A DNA stretch of 55,352 nucleotides from Parabacteroides sp. (GCA_018054455.1 JAGPJL010000004.1:1-55352); one strand, 5' to 3'; positions 9,890-20,086 are shown, numbered from the stretch's first letter. Made by a program: numbers and translations. The notes: a model not told the origin generated them from the letters alone.

Positions 9890-11167
9890 CTATTCAACTA
9901 TCGTTTCAAGTTCTGTAATTGTCTTTTTTCCTAACTTTTCAGTCTCATCCGAATCAGCTTCATCGTTGATTTCTGTTTCTTCTGTAGCCTCTTCTGTTTC
10001 TTCAACTATTTCGTCCTCACCCATTCCTGCCCCAAAACGGCTTACACTGAGAATAATCCCAAAGTAGATACACGTAATGACTGTGGATGTACCACCTCTG
10101 CTTATAAGAGGCAAAGGCTGACCGGTAACCGGAATCAGGTTCACAGCAACAGCCATATTAGCCAATGCCTGAGTTACCACAAGCAATCCACACCCCAATA
10201 CAAGGAATTTCGGGAAAAGTTTATCGCATTTCCGGGCGATCATTCCCGCTCTTACCAACAACATTATATAGAGCAATAGAACAAAAAGACCTCCAACAAT
10301 ACCAAGCTCCTCAATAATGATAGCATAAATAAAGTCGGAATATGCCTGAGGCAGAAAATCGCGTTGTTGTCCGTGACCGGGCATTTGTCCAAATATACCT
10401 CCACGAGCGATAGCAATTTTGGCATGAGATACTTGGTAATTGTCGTCATTTATTACATACGTCTCACCCTCTTTTAATTCACTTTTGTTATTAAAATCGG
10501 CAATACGCTCCTTCCATGTCATAGCCCGGGGTATGTACTTCAGCATGCTTTCAGGCATAGAAACTAACGATAGTCCAAAGATGGCAAAGACCAATATCAG
10601 GACAGAAACCATCTTAAACAACAGCATGAAAGGTATTTGTCCGACAAACATCATGAGGCAACAGACCCCAAAAAGCATAAACGCAGTAGAAAAGTTTTCA
10701 GGAAGAATTAAAATGCAAATAGCTCCAATTCCAAATAAAATCCACTTGAATATCTGAACGTCAGTAAATTTATTCCGCTTACTTAACAAAAAAGCTACAT
10801 AAACAACAGAAGCCAGCTTGCCAAACTCTGACGGTTGGAACTGAATACCAAATATTTCGAGCCATCGATGCGCGTCGTTCGCACTAACGCCAATAAAGGG
10901 AGTCATTATAAGCATCAATGCGGCTATAGGCAATAAACCGATGAAGACAGAAAAAAACTTATAAGGAATATTGTGCATTAACAATACCAGCACAAATCCA
11001 CCTAGTAAAAAAGTGGCATGGCGCACTATCGGAGCCCAATGATTCGCATTCTTATACGCAATTGTACTAGTTGCGCTAAAAACTTCCACCACTGAAATCA
11101 GACACAGGAACATGAATATTAACCATATTACCCTGTCACCTTTAAATAGTTTACTCGCCAGATCCAT
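9890..11167 (-). CDS. ftsW: Lipid II polymerase FtsW (SEDS family)
   Basis: 425 residues with about ten membrane helices. SEDS markers include the GGFVLVLLMHN helix, FQPSEFGKLA, and the C-terminal PLISRGGTSTV. FtsW polymerises septal glycan strands with FtsI (15268-17427). The last ~50 residues form an unusually acidic Glu/Asp/Thr tail after the final helix (EDEIVEETEEATEE); such tails vary between species and may contact other divisome proteins (inference). It lies between murD and murG. Confidence 0.95.
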   Translation of the reverse strand: MDLASKLFKGDRVIWLIFMFLCLISVVEVFSATSTIAYKNANHWAPIVRHATFLLGGFVLVLLMHNIPYKFFSVFIGLLPIAALMLIMTPFIGVSANDAHRWLEIFGIQFQPSEFGKLASVVYVAFLLSKRNKFTDVQIFKWILFGIGAICILILPENFSTAFMLFGVCCLMMFVGQIPFMLLFKMVSVLILVFAIFGLSLVSMPESMLKYIPRAMTWKERIADFNNKSELKEGETYVINDDNYQVSHAKIAIARGGIFGQMPGHGQQRDFLPQAYSDFIYAIIIEELGIVGGLFVLLLYIMLLVRAGMIARKCDKLFPKFLVLGCGLLVVTQALANMAVAVNLIPVTGQPLPLISRGGTSTVITCIYFGIILSVSRFGAGMGEDEIVEETEEATEETEINDEADSDETEKLGKKTITELETIVE

Positions 11168-11182
11168 AAATTACTACATCTT

Positions 11183-12520
11183 TTACAAATTTAGCACACA
11201 AGCTTTGAATTGGTTACCCCTGTCTTCGTAATTCTTAAACAGGTCAAAACTAGCGCAACAAGGAGAAAGCAATACAGTATCACCTTTCTGTGCCAGTTTA
11301 TAAGCCTTTGAAATAGCTTCCTCCATAGAAAGAGCATCTTCTATATGCTCTACTTTTCCATCAAAGAAGGTATGCAATTTAGCATTATCCACTCCAAGGA
11401 AAATAAGCGAATGAACTTTCGTTTTCACAAGCTCTTCTATTTCAGTATAATCATTCCCCTTATCTGTCCCGCCCAGAATAAGTACAACCGGTGTATTCAT
11501 GCTCTGCAACGCATACCAGCAAGAATTAACATTGGTTGCCTTCGAATCGTTTACATAATCGACTCCCCTAACACGAGCGACCTTTTCAAGTCTGTGTTCA
11601 ACTCCCGCGAAATCACTGAGAGATGCCCGGATATCTTCGTCTTTAATATCTACGACTTTAGCAGCAATGCCCGAAGCCAGCGAATTATATAGATTGTGCG
11701 TCCCCGTCAATGCCAACTGATCTTGATCCATTGTAAATATCCCGTTTTCTGTTTCAATTACTAATTTTTTATTCTCAGTATATCCTCTTACACCAGCTTT
11801 TACTGTTTCTGAAAAAGGATATAAAGTAGCTTTGGGCGCATGCTTTGCTATTTCAGCTGCAATGACAGGATCGTCATTCCAGTAAATAAAAGCATCAGCT
11901 TCAGTCTGATTCTGAAGAATGCGGAATTTTGCATCCACATAATTCTGGAATTCGTAGTTATAACGATCCAGATGATCTGGCGTTATGTTCATCAAAATGG
12001 CTATATCCGCTTTAAAGTCGTACATATTATCCAACTGAAAGCTACTTAGTTCGAGCACATAGTAATCGTGCGGCTGCTCCGCGACCTGCAATGCCAGACT
12101 ATTTCCAACGTTTCCAGCAAGACCTACATCCAGTCCGGCTTCCTTAAGGATATGATACGTCAGCATGGTTGTAGTCGTTTTACCATTACTTCCGGTAATA
12201 CAAATCATCTTAGAGTTGGTATACCTTCCCGCAAATTCTATTTCTGAAATAATAGAAATACTTTTTTCCTTCAGCTTCTTAATAATCGGAGCTTTGTCCG
12301 GAATACCGGGGCTCTTTATAACTTCGTCTGCTCCAAGAATTATTGATTCTGTATGTTGTTTCTCTTCCCATAGAATTCCACGGGAATTCATCACCTCCTT
12401 GTAAAAAGGTTTAATATCTGAAAGGTCTGAAACAAAAACGTCAAATCCTTTTGCCTGCGCCAGCACAGCAGCACCTGTTCCACTTTCACCGGCTCCTAAA
12501 ATTACCATCTTTTTAGCCAT
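11183..12520 (-). CDS. murD: UDP-N-acetylmuramoyl-L-alanine--D-glutamate ligase
   Basis: 445 residues. MurD adds D-Glu to UDP-MurNAc-L-Ala. The N-terminal motif LGAGESGTG (8-16) is typical of MurD, the P-loop is GSNGKTTTT at 110-118, and central motifs LELSSFQLDN and NITPDHLDRY follow. The C-domain contains VEHRLEKV and NDSKATN. It is five bases downstream of mraY in the same operon. Confidence 0.97.
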   Translation of the reverse strand: MAKKMVILGAGESGTGAAVLAQAKGFDVFVSDLSDIKPFYKEVMNSRGILWEEKQHTESIILGADEVIKSPGIPDKAPIIKKLKEKSISIISEIEFAGRYTNSKMICITGSNGKTTTTMLTYHILKEAGLDVGLAGNVGNSLALQVAEQPHDYYVLELSSFQLDNMYDFKADIAILMNITPDHLDRYNYEFQNYVDAKFRILQNQTEADAFIYWNDDPVIAAEIAKHAPKATLYPFSETVKAGVRGYTENKKLVIETENGIFTMDQDQLALTGTHNLYNSLASGIAAKVVDIKDEDIRASLSDFAGVEHRLEKVARVRGVDYVNDSKATNVNSCWYALQSMNTPVVLILGGTDKGNDYTEIEELVKTKVHSLIFLGVDNAKLHTFFDGKVEHIEDALSMEEAISKAYKLAQKGDTVLLSPCCASFDLFKNYEDRGNQFKACVLNL

Positions 12521-12524
12521 TCTC

Positions 12525-13784
12525 TTATCTCATCTTTAAAGTAACGATTGTAATTACAGCCAAAATGATACCAATCAACCAAAAACGAACAACTATTTTT
12601 GATTCAGGCACCACATTAAATGGCTTTTGAAATAAGGCCTCGATGCCTGCATTTCCAGGTTTCTGAAAATGATGATGCAACGGAGTCATCTTAAAAATAC
12701 GTTTTCCTGCACCATATTTTCTCTTGGTATATTTAAAATAGGCAACCTGAGCCATAACAGAAATACTTTCGGCGAAAAAGATACCGCAAAGAATTGGTAT
12801 GAGCAACTCTTTCCTGATTATAATAGCAAAAACAGCAATGATACCTCCCAGAGTAAGACTACCTGTATCTCCCATAAAAACCTGGGCAGGATATGAATTG
12901 TACCAAAGGAATCCTACTGTCGCCCCAATAAAGGCGGAAGCAAATACCACTAATTCTTCGGCTCCGGGTATAAACATTATATTCAGGAAGGAAGCAAATT
13001 CAAAGTGTGAAGACATATAAGCCAAAATACCCAATGCTACTCCAATTATAGCAGAACTACCTGCAGCCAGACCATCAAGTCCGTCTGTAAGGTTTGCTCC
13101 ATTTGAAACTGCAGTAACAACAAAGATTGTCATAAGAACAAATACAAGCCAAGCTGCCTCAACTTTATAATCGCCCGTCCACTCAACCAGCTTTGAGTAA
13201 TCAAAATTGTTGTTTTTCAGAAAAGGAATAGTCGTTTTGGTTGACTTAGTTTCTACCTGGTGATAATTAACTTCTTCAATTATATTATTCCGGCGGACTT
13301 CCATATTCTCTTTGATAACTACATCGGGACTAAGATAAAGAGTAACACCAACTATCAAGCCCAAACCTACCTGGCCGACAATCTTAAACCTTCCGCGCAA
13401 CCCCTCTTTATTCTTTTTAAATACCTTAATGTAATCGTCGGTAAATCCTATTGCTCCCAACCATAACGTGGTAACAACCATTAGAAGTAGATAAATATTA
13501 GTTAGTTTCGCGCATAACAGTGTCGGGACCAGGATAGCAATGATAATTATTATCCCCCCCATGGTAGGCGTTCCTTTTTTGCTCATTTGTCCTTCAAGAC
13601 CCAGATTTCTTACCGTTTCTCCTATTTGCAGAAGCTGCAAGCGGTTTATTATTTTCCGGCCAATAGCCGTAGAGATAAACAAAGAAAGAATAAGCGCCAG
13701 TCCTGAACGGAACGAAACATATTTAAACATCCCTGCTCCTGGAAAATCAAGCTGATCCAAAAAGTTAAAAAGATAGTATAGCAT
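12525..13784 (-). CDS. mraY: Phospho-MurNAc-pentapeptide translocase
   Basis: 419 residues, longer than the ~360 of Proteobacteria. MraY transfers phospho-MurNAc-pentapeptide to undecaprenyl phosphate, giving lipid I. Conserved motifs are GTPTMGG, the GFTDDYIKV aspartates, [12 protein letters not shown] and the late HHHFQ. The extra length is mainly a loop of about 50 polar residues (starting near [10 protein letters not shown]) between membrane helices, typical of Bacteroidota homologues. It starts two bases after murE ends. Confidence 0.97.
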   Translation of the reverse strand: MLYYLFNFLDQLDFPGAGMFKYVSFRSGLALILSLFISTAIGRKIINRLQLLQIGETVRNLGLEGQMSKKGTPTMGGIIIIIAILVPTLLCAKLTNIYLLLMVVTTLWLGAIGFTDDYIKVFKKNKEGLRGRFKIVGQVGLGLIVGVTLYLSPDVVIKENMEVRRNNIIEEVNYHQVETKSTKTTIPFLKNNNFDYSKLVEWTGDYKVEAAWLVFVLMTIFVVTAVSNGANLTDGLDGLAAGSSAIIGVALGILAYMSSHFEFASFLNIMFIPGAEELVVFASAFIGATVGFLWYNSYPAQVFMGDTGSLTLGGIIAVFAIIIRKELLIPILCGIFFAESISVMAQVAYFKYTKRKYGAGKRIFKMTPLHHHFQKPGNAGIEALFQKPFNVVPESKIVVRFWLIGIILAVITIVTLKMR

Positions 13785-13786
13785 GT

Positions 13787-15250
13787 TTATTGTTTTTGTT
13801 GTGCACTGAATAATTCTCTTACAATCTCACGATCATCGAAATGGTGTTTTACACCTTTAACATCTTGATAATCTTCATGACCTTTTCCGGCTATCAGGAT
13901 AACATCGCCTTTCTTTGCAAGTAAAGCTGCCGTTTTAATAGCCTGACTACGGTCCGTAATGCAAATCGTACGCTGCAACTCTTCTTTATTCAATCCGGCC
14001 ACCATATCCTGAATAATATCTTCCGGTTCTTCAAAACGAGGATTATCAGATGTTAAGATCACCTGATCACTCAACTTCGCGGCTTCTTTTGCCATTATCG
14101 GACGCTTCCCTTTGTCCCGGTTTCCTCCGGCACCCACGACTGTAAGTATACGACCTCTGCTATCAAGCACTTCAAGAATGCCATTTAGCACGTTGGTTAG
14201 TGCATCGGGGGTATGTGCATAGTCTACAATAGCAGTATAACCCAAAGGGGATTGAATAGTTTCAAAGCGACCTGAAACAGAATGAAGCGTACTTAAAACA
14301 ACCAATACTTCTTCAGGTTCTTTACCCAAAGCTACAGCGGTTCCATATACAGCAAGTAAATTGTATGCATTGAAGCGTCCAACAAAATGAACCATCACTT
14401 CTTTATCATTTATTGTAAGCAAAGTGCCTTCGAAATGCGATTCAAGGATTCGACCTTTCACATCGGCCAACGTCCGTAAAGAATAAGTTAGCTTTGTGGC
14501 AGACGTATTCTGCAACATAACCAATCCGGATTTATCATCTGCATTTGTTAAAGCGAAAGCTGTTGCAGGGAGATTATCGAAGAACTGTTTTTTTGCCTTT
14601 AAATAATTTTCGACGGTAAGGTGGTAATCCAGGTGATCGCGTGTAAGATTAGTAAAAATCCCTCCATCAAATGAAATTCCACTGATACGTTTCTGATCAA
14701 CCGAATGAGAACTAACTTCCATAAACATATACTCGCAACCCGCGTCTACCATGCGCGCCATCAATTCGTGCAATGTAAGCGCATCGGGCGTTGTATGCGT
14801 GGCAGGAACAGCTTCTCCATCAATGTAATTGCAAACAGTTGACAGCAAACCTACCTTATGTCCCATTTTCCGGAACATATCATATAACAGGGTGGCGATA
14901 GTTGTTTTACCATTTGTTCCGGTAACCCCGACAACAATCAGATTGTCCGAAGGAAATTCGTACCAGGCTGAAGCAAGTTTACCTAAAGCTTCGGCTGAAT
15001 CGGGCACAACAATATAGGTAACATTCCCGACAGTAGTATCGGGAAGCATTTCGCAGACTACGGCGATTGCCCCTTTGCCGATAGCAACAGGAATGAAATC
15101 GTGACCATCTGTTGCTGTACCTTTTACAGCTACAAACAAAGAGCCCTCAGTCACTTTCCGCGAATCAGCGGCAATGCCCTTAATATCTAAATTGTCGGCA
15201 CCTTTAAGAGATTGTACTTGCAGTACATTCATCAAACTTTTCAGTTCCAT
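13787..15250 (-). CDS. murE: UDP-MurNAc-tripeptide synthetase (meso-DAP-adding)
   Basis: 487 residues. MurE adds the third stem-peptide residue. The P-loop is [10 protein letters not shown] near 108-117. The C-domain carries SDNPRFEEP: the DNPR motif is the known signature of meso-diaminopimelate specificity, as opposed to lysine, so this organism should have DAP-type peptidoglycan. Other motifs are [10 protein letters not shown] and [10 protein letters not shown]. It lies between ftsI (17-base gap) and mraY. Confidence 0.97.
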   Translation of the reverse strand: MELKSLMNVLQVQSLKGADNLDIKGIAADSRKVTEGSLFVAVKGTATDGHDFIPVAIGKGAIAVVCEMLPDTTVGNVTYIVVPDSAEALGKLASAWYEFPSDNLIVVGVTGTNGKTTIATLLYDMFRKMGHKVGLLSTVCNYIDGEAVPATHTTPDALTLHELMARMVDAGCEYMFMEVSSHSVDQKRISGISFDGGIFTNLTRDHLDYHLTVENYLKAKKQFFDNLPATAFALTNADDKSGLVMLQNTSATKLTYSLRTLADVKGRILESHFEGTLLTINDKEVMVHFVGRFNAYNLLAVYGTAVALGKEPEEVLVVLSTLHSVSGRFETIQSPLGYTAIVDYAHTPDALTNVLNGILEVLDSRGRILTVVGAGGNRDKGKRPIMAKEAAKLSDQVILTSDNPRFEEPEDIIQDMVAGLNKEELQRTICITDRSQAIKTAALLAKKGDVILIAGKGHEDYQDVKGVKHHFDDREIVRELFSAQQKQ

Positions 15251-15267
15251 ACTCTATCTTTTATCAT

Positions 15268-17427
15268 TTAATTCAACACTATTGCAATTGTCTGACCTTT
15301 TACAGCGTGGCTGCCCGAAGGAATGGACTGCGACTTAACCCGTCCCATTCCTGAAAGCGACACCCTTAGTCCTTGGTTCTCGAGCAAATAAACAGCATCT
15401 TTTGCCCCCATTCCGATAACATTGGGAACAAGGCCCTTCTTTACAGACATATTTTTCAATCCGACACCCGTTTCTTTTACACCGGTAAGAACCCATGGGC
15501 TGTCTACACTATCAGTTCCGGCATTAATGCCGAATTTTTTTAATATGTTTTCCAGTGCGCGTAAATCGCCACCTTTCGCATAGGGAACTTTTACTGCCGC
15601 AGAATCCATTGGCATTTTTCCAAGATCATGCGAGGTTGTCGCAGCAAATATCTTTTCAGCAATCGACTTAAATACTCCTCCCGACATAGTTCCTCCGGAA
15701 GGATAACCTATCCGGGGGCGACGAATCACAACGATGCATGAATACAGCGGTTTGTCTGCAGGAAAATATCCACAGAATGAAACCTGGTGACTCTTTCCGG
15801 CAGCCTTGTAACCAGCAGCACCCTGCGAGATCTGAGCCGTACCTGTTTTACCAGCAATGCTAACAATATCTGAATGTACTACTTTACCTGTCCCTTTTTC
15901 TACCACACCGAGCAACATGCTTTTAATCTGCGCCAGCGTTTTTTCCGAACAAATAGCCGGGTTCAAGACCTCTGTCGAAAAACTTTTAATAACTTCTCCA
16001 TCGCTCAGAATTTCTTTTGTAAACATTGGGCGAACCTGTTTACCCCCATTTGCAATCGCATTAAAGAAAGTAAGCGTATATATTGGAGGTATTTGTGTTT
16101 CGTAACCAAATGACATCCAGGGAAGTGTTGTCTTTGCCCAGTAACGAGAAGAGTCCGATGGCTTACGAATCTTGGCCCGTCCAGCTCCGGGAATCTCCAG
16201 ATTTAGCGGCGCATTTATTCCGATCCGATACAATCCTTCAACAAATTTTGAAGGATTTCGCTCATACCCACGGAGAATTAATTTGGCTACTCCAATATTG
16301 GAAGAATTCCATATCGCTTCTTCGGCAGAGATACGACCATATCCGCCTTTTTCAGAATTATGGTCTGTCATACGTGCCCCTTTGTACATAAAGACACCAT
16401 TACCAACATCCACCGAATCACCAGGGGTACATACTCCATCTTCAAGAGCAACCATCATGGATGCCACTTTAAATGTAGAGCCCGGTTCCGATTCGTCGGC
16501 CACCGCATGGTTTTTGGTTTCGCCGTAAATACCTTCGCGGATACGTCCCATATTGGTAATCGCTTTTATCTCTCCGGTAGAAACTTCCATAACGACTGCA
16601 GTACCTGATTCTGCATCAATTTCCTTTAATTTATCCACCAGCGATTTTTCAGTTATATCCTGAATATCGATATCGATGGTTGTACGGATATCCATTCCAT
16701 TGACAGGTTCAATCTCGATAACGTTAGTCCATCCGCCACCAACACGACGAACAGAGCTAAGTCCCGCTTGTCCGCGCAACAAGGTATCATACTGCAACTC
16801 GAGTCCGTTTTTACCTTTGGTTGTACCTCCAGACTCTATTTCGCCGTAAATATCGCCAATGGTACGGGAAGCCAGCGATCCGAAAGGTTTTTGCCTCTGA
16901 ACCATCTCCTTGGTATAAAATCCGCTCTTGTATTTACTTAAACGAAAAAATGGATAGGTTTTAATTTCTTTAAGATCTGTATAGGAAACCCGACCCTCAT
17001 ACACAGGAAACTGACGGCTTTTAGTTCTGAGTCCTCTCAAAAGGTGAGCCTTATAACCAGCCTTAGATCTGTTTCCCAGTTTATTTGAAAGGTAATAGGA
17101 AAGGGAGTCAACGTAATGCTTCAAAGTATCCGGATTGAGACCATCTGCTTTAAAGTCAATATACATATAATAACGGGGAACACTGGTAGCCATTAGTTTG
17201 CCATCTGCCGAATAAATATTCCCGCGACCAGGAAGGACAAGGCGATTGGGACGCTTCTGACTTTCGGCTACTTTCTCCCACTTTTCTTTCTCCACAAATG
17301 CTGTATCAAAAATACGCAAAAGAATCCCGACTACTATTGCTCCGAATACCAGCACCACGATAAAATAATAGGAAAGAATCCTGTTATTTTTCGGATCTAT
17401 ATCTTTAGGCTCGTTCTCTTCCGACAT
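15268..17427 (-). CDS. ftsI: Septal transpeptidase FtsI (class B PBP with PASTA domain)
   Basis: 719 residues, bitopic. A cytoplasmic tail (1-18) and one membrane helix (about 19-38) are followed by a dimerisation domain and the transpeptidase domain. Catalytic motifs are STFK (nucleophile S317), SSN (375-377) and KTGT (527-530). The C-terminal ~60 residues, starting VPNVIGMGAKDAV, are a PASTA domain, common in Bacteroidota FtsI but absent from the enterobacterial enzyme. It cross-links septal peptidoglycan with FtsW. It follows ftsL by two bases. Confidence 0.95.
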   Translation of the reverse strand: MSEENEPKDIDPKNNRILSYYFIVVLVFGAIVVGILLRIFDTAFVEKEKWEKVAESQKRPNRLVLPGRGNIYSADGKLMATSVPRYYMYIDFKADGLNPDTLKHYVDSLSYYLSNKLGNRSKAGYKAHLLRGLRTKSRQFPVYEGRVSYTDLKEIKTYPFFRLSKYKSGFYTKEMVQRQKPFGSLASRTIGDIYGEIESGGTTKGKNGLELQYDTLLRGQAGLSSVRRVGGGWTNVIEIEPVNGMDIRTTIDIDIQDITEKSLVDKLKEIDAESGTAVVMEVSTGEIKAITNMGRIREGIYGETKNHAVADESEPGSTFKVASMMVALEDGVCTPGDSVDVGNGVFMYKGARMTDHNSEKGGYGRISAEEAIWNSSNIGVAKLILRGYERNPSKFVEGLYRIGINAPLNLEIPGAGRAKIRKPSDSSRYWAKTTLPWMSFGYETQIPPIYTLTFFNAIANGGKQVRPMFTKEILSDGEVIKSFSTEVLNPAICSEKTLAQIKSMLLGVVEKGTGKVVHSDIVSIAGKTGTAQISQGAAGYKAAGKSHQVSFCGYFPADKPLYSCIVVIRRPRIGYPSGGTMSGGVFKSIAEKIFAATTSHDLGKMPMDSAAVKVPYAKGGDLRALENILKKFGINAGTDSVDSPWVLTGVKETGVGLKNMSVKKGLVPNVIGMGAKDAVYLLENQGLRVSLSGMGRVKSQSIPSGSHAVKGQTIAIVLN

Positions 17428-17429
17428 AC

Positions 17430-17777
17430 CTACTTATATAATTCATAAGGAGGAGTTTTAGCTCCTTCCAGTTCAATTCCTTGTTCAAAAATCAGCAATT
17501 CTATCTGTGACTGCCTGCTATTTCCTGTTAGTTCTGAAGATACTGAAAGTGCTTCGAAACGTACATCACGCAGCTGTTGCTGCAAACGGTCTATTTCTCT
17601 CAGCTTCTGCATGCAAGTGTAACGGTTTCCTATAAAGAAAAACACTAAAATCACGATCAGCACAATCATACGTGTATGCTTTACGATGAAATCCTCTTTC
17701 AGAATCCCACCACCTAACACGTATAAAAGCGAAAGCCTCTTCTCTTTCTTTTTCGTTCGTTTTTGTTTCTCTTCCAT
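17430..17777 (-). CDS. ftsL: FtsL-like divisome protein
   Basis: 115 residues from the ATG at 17777; a GTG at 17822 would overlap rsmH by 32 bases. The product is a small bitopic protein with a very basic N-terminus (KQKRTKKKEKR), one membrane helix around 40-60 (MIVLIVILVFFFIG) and a short coiled coil (LREIDRLQQQLRDVRFEALS). Size, topology and its place between rsmH and ftsI match FtsL, which pairs with FtsQ and a FtsB-like partner. Sequence conservation of FtsL is low, so position carries much of the argument. Confidence 0.82.
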   Translation of the reverse strand: MEEKQKRTKKKEKRLSLLYVLGGGILKEDFIVKHTRMIVLIVILVFFFIGNRYTCMQKLREIDRLQQQLRDVRFEALSVSSELTGNSRQSQIELLIFEQGIELEGAKTPPYELYK

Positions 17778-17790
17778 ACCTTCCCAATAT

Positions 17791-18705
17791 TTACACCTTT
17801 TCGGCGATTCGTAGCTTGGCACTTCTTGAGCGTGGATTAACTTCCACCTCTTCAGACGTAGGCACTATTACTCTATTGTTGATCAAACGGAAAGGCGATT
17901 GCACATTACCAAAGAAGTCCTGTTTAATTTCGCCTTCAAAGTTTCCGGTTTTTAGAAAATTCTTCACAAGCCTGTCTTCAAGCGAATGATACGTCATCAC
18001 CACCAGACGCCCGCCGGGCTTAAGCAATTGCAATGCCTGACGTAACATCTCTTTCAAAGCGCGCATCTCGTCATTTACCTCAATACGAAGAGCCTGAAAT
18101 ATCTGTGCAAGTATTTTCTTCTCTTTATCTCTTCCCACATACGGAGTTATAAGAGCCAGAAACTCATCAGTGGTGAGAATTTGTTTTACTGCACGCGCTT
18201 TAACAACTACAGAGGCAAGCTTCCTCGCATTTTTCAGTTCACCGTACAAATAAAAAACATTGGAAAGCGCCTCTTCCGTATAGGTATTCAAAACATCGGC
18301 CGCGGTATTTCCGGCACGAGTATTCATACGCATATCCAATGCTCCTTCAAAGCGAAACGAAAATCCACGATCTTTATCATCGAAATGATGAGAAGAAACT
18401 CCCAAGTCGGCCAAAAGTCCGTCGATGGCAGTCTCACCGTGGAAGTGCATAAAATTGGATAAGTAACGAAAATTGCTGCGCACAAAAACAAAGCGGTCGT
18501 CGCCTATAATATTCTGCTCGGCATCGGCATCCTGATCAAAACCATAAAGAGTTCCTTTTGCCCCAAGCCTATTGAGTATTTCTTTAGAATGTCCGCCACC
18601 TCCAAACGTAACATCCACGTACACACCGTCGGGCTGAATAGCCAAACCTTCCATACACTCGCGGAGCATTACCGGAACATGATAGCAAACTTCTTTTTCT
18701 TTCAT
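17791..18705 (-). CDS. rsmH: 16S rRNA m4C1402 methyltransferase
   Basis: 304 residues from the ATG at 18705; the TTG at 18741 is less likely. RsmH (MraW) N4-methylates C1402 in the 16S rRNA P site. N-terminal motif HVPVML and SAM-binding VDVTFGGGGHS are clear, with later GLLADLGVSS, GRLVVMTYHSLEDRLVK and the C-terminal NPRSRSAKLR. It is the first gene of the dcw cluster here. No mraZ, the usual first gene and repressor, is found upstream. Confidence 0.96.
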   Translation of the reverse strand: MKEKEVCYHVPVMLRECMEGLAIQPDGVYVDVTFGGGGHSKEILNRLGAKGTLYGFDQDADAEQNIIGDDRFVFVRSNFRYLSNFMHFHGETAIDGLLADLGVSSHHFDDKDRGFSFRFEGALDMRMNTRAGNTAADVLNTYTEEALSNVFYLYGELKNARKLASVVVKARAVKQILTTDEFLALITPYVGRDKEKKILAQIFQALRIEVNDEMRALKEMLRQALQLLKPGGRLVVMTYHSLEDRLVKNFLKTGNFEGEIKQDFFGNVQSPFRLINNRVIVPTSEEVEVNPRSRSAKLRIAEKV

Positions 18706-18977
18706 TCGTTTCAAATCCTTTATAACTTTACAACTAATCAAGCAGACATGATATACATCTCACTATCAGAAGGTAAAATTACACATTTCCATAAGTCTGT
18801 AACAATATTTAAACGAGAATTTGCCAAAAAGTTTTCAACAGGCCTATATATCGATGAATATCAATTAAATAAACCCATTCAATTAATCTGATAGTCTTAA
18901 TTTTTTATTCATAACAAACTAAGGAAAGAAAGGTAAATCCAATTACATCTAAAAGGAAAGGTAACTGATCTTTCACT

Positions 18978-19039
18978 GTGCGCCCATGGGCGAATTTTTT
19001 TGTGCCCATGGGCGCGATTAAATACGCCCATGAGCGCAC
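18978..19039. repeat. Three phased CGCCCATGGGCG palindromes forming a 62-bp dyad
   Basis: Three copies of a 10-12-bp palindrome have their central AT at 18986-18987, 19008-19009 and 19030-19031, exactly 22 bp apart. The outer copies are also inverted repeats of one another (18978-18992 with 19025-19039, 15 bp, one mismatch), so the block is one dyad centred on the middle copy. The linkers are AT-rich. It may be an operator for two divergent operons or an intergenic repeat element. The direct observation is firm; the function is inference. Confidence 0.85.
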
Positions 19040-19229
19040 GGAACAAAGCATATTACTTTTTACTTTAATGCTCGTTTCATCCTCCTTTATTGTTACTATA
19101 GATACCCCTAAATATATTGTCAAAGGAAAAAAAGAATACAACGGTTAGAATCAACAACAAGAATACCCGGAAATATATCCTTCAAAGAAAATAATGAGAG
19201 TCCGTTTTCTGTTTTTTAATATTTAACTC

Positions 19230-19237
19230 TATCTTTG
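19230..19237 (+). promoter_or_regulatory. -7 box of glsA promoter
   Basis: TATCTTTG matches the Bacteroidota -7 consensus TAnnTTTG exactly and lies 21 bases before the glsA ATG. No perfect TTTG -33 box is seen at the usual distance; TTTTCT near 19205 is the closest. Confidence 0.65.
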
Positions 19238-19258
19238 CCAATGTCAATGTAATGTAAA

Positions 19259-20086
19259 ATGGTTGAAAAACACATCGCGCAGATAGACATAAAACAAATT
19301 CTGAAGCAAAAAGCGCCTTCAGTATCGGGAAAAATACCCGGGTTTATTGTAAACTATCTTATTCGGACAATCCATCAGGATGAACTAAATGATATTCTAA
19401 GGAGGTACCACGACAAACAGGGGGCCGATTTTATGCAGGAGCTTATTTCTTACTTCGACCTAACTCTAGAGTTGGTGAACGATGTGGATTTTTCTCCCGA
19501 AGGTCGTTATATTTTCGCATCTAATCATCCGCTGGGCGGATTGGATGGAATTTGTCTTTCGGCAATCATCGGCAAAAAGTTCGATGGGAAAATAAGGTAT
19601 CTGGTTAATGACTTATTGCTTTATCTGGAGAATTTAAAATCCATATTTGTTCCTATCAATAAACACGGGGGACAAGCTAAGAATGCGGCACGCCTCATCG
19701 AAGAAGCTTATGCTTCCGATAATCAGATCATAACCTTTCCTGCAGGGATGTGTTCCCGCAAAATAAAAGGGAAGATCCAGGATCTGGAATGGAAAAAATC
19801 TTTCATTCAAAAAGCGATTGAGTACAAACGCGATGTTGTGCCCGTATACTTTGAAGGACAAAACTCTAATTTCTTTTACCGGTTTGCCAACATACGAAAG
19901 GCACTGGGAATTAAGATGAACTATGAGATGATATACCTGCCTGACGAAATGTTTTGTAGTAAGCACAAAACATTTCGCGTGCATTTCGGGAAACCGATTC
20001 CATGGCAAACATTCGACAATGGCAAGAAACCTGCCGAATGGGCCAGCGATATAAAAGAAATTGTTTATAAACTTGCTGAAAAATAA
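19259..20086 (+). CDS. glsA: Glycine lipid O-acyltransferase (PlsC-like, GlsA family)
   Basis: 275 residues. It has a lysophospholipid acyltransferase fold with the acyltransferase motif NHPLGGLDG at 89-97. H90 and D96 are five residues apart, one more than the usual HX4D, as written in the sequence. A later FPAGMCSRK motif is the expected substrate-binding block. Next to a GNAT-like N-acyltransferase (20095), it matches the GlsA/GlsB pair shown in Bacteroides thetaiotaomicron to make glycine lipids: GlsB N-acylates glycine and GlsA adds the second acyl chain by O-acylation. Membrane-associated, without membrane helices. The assignment rests on pairing and motif recognition. Confidence 0.8.
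   Translation: MVEKHIAQIDIKQILKQKAPSVSGKIPGFIVNYLIRTIHQDELNDILRRYHDKQGADFMQELISYFDLTLELVNDVDFSPEGRYIFASNHPLGGLDGICLSAIIGKKFDGKIRYLVNDLLLYLENLKSIFVPINKHGGQAKNAARLIEEAYASDNQIITFPAGMCSRKIKGKIQDLEWKKSFIQKAIEYKRDVVPVYFEGQNSNFFYRFANIRKALGIKMNYEMIYLPDEMFCSKHKTFRVHFGKPIPWQTFDNGKKPAEWASDIKEIVYKLAEK

Larger units (their letters stand above)
18706..19258. other. 553-bp divergent intergenic region (rsmH / glsA)
   Basis: AT-rich DNA without a credible gene. A 40-codon open stretch ending near 18741 has no ATG in a useful place and does not resemble MraZ. It holds the GC-rich 62-bp dyad at 18978-19039 and the glsA -7 box at 19230-19237. For rsmH I see only partial -7 matches on the minus strand (TACCTTTC twice near 18927-18962, TACCTTCT near 18772), so its promoter is not firmly placed. 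Confidence 0.7.

Noticed and set aside
18742..18880. Possible remnant of mraZ upstream of rsmH
   Set aside because: About 40 open codons end near 18741, but the translation shows none of the MraZ motifs and has no start.
18978..19039. CRISPR-like repeat array
   Set aside because: Only three short palindromic units with 10-12-bp AT-rich linkers and no cas genes; spacing is far too short for spacers.
18905..19141. A 78-codon minus-strand frame in the rsmH-glsA gap
   Set aside because: It runs through the palindromic dyad, has no family resemblance and no plausible start signal.
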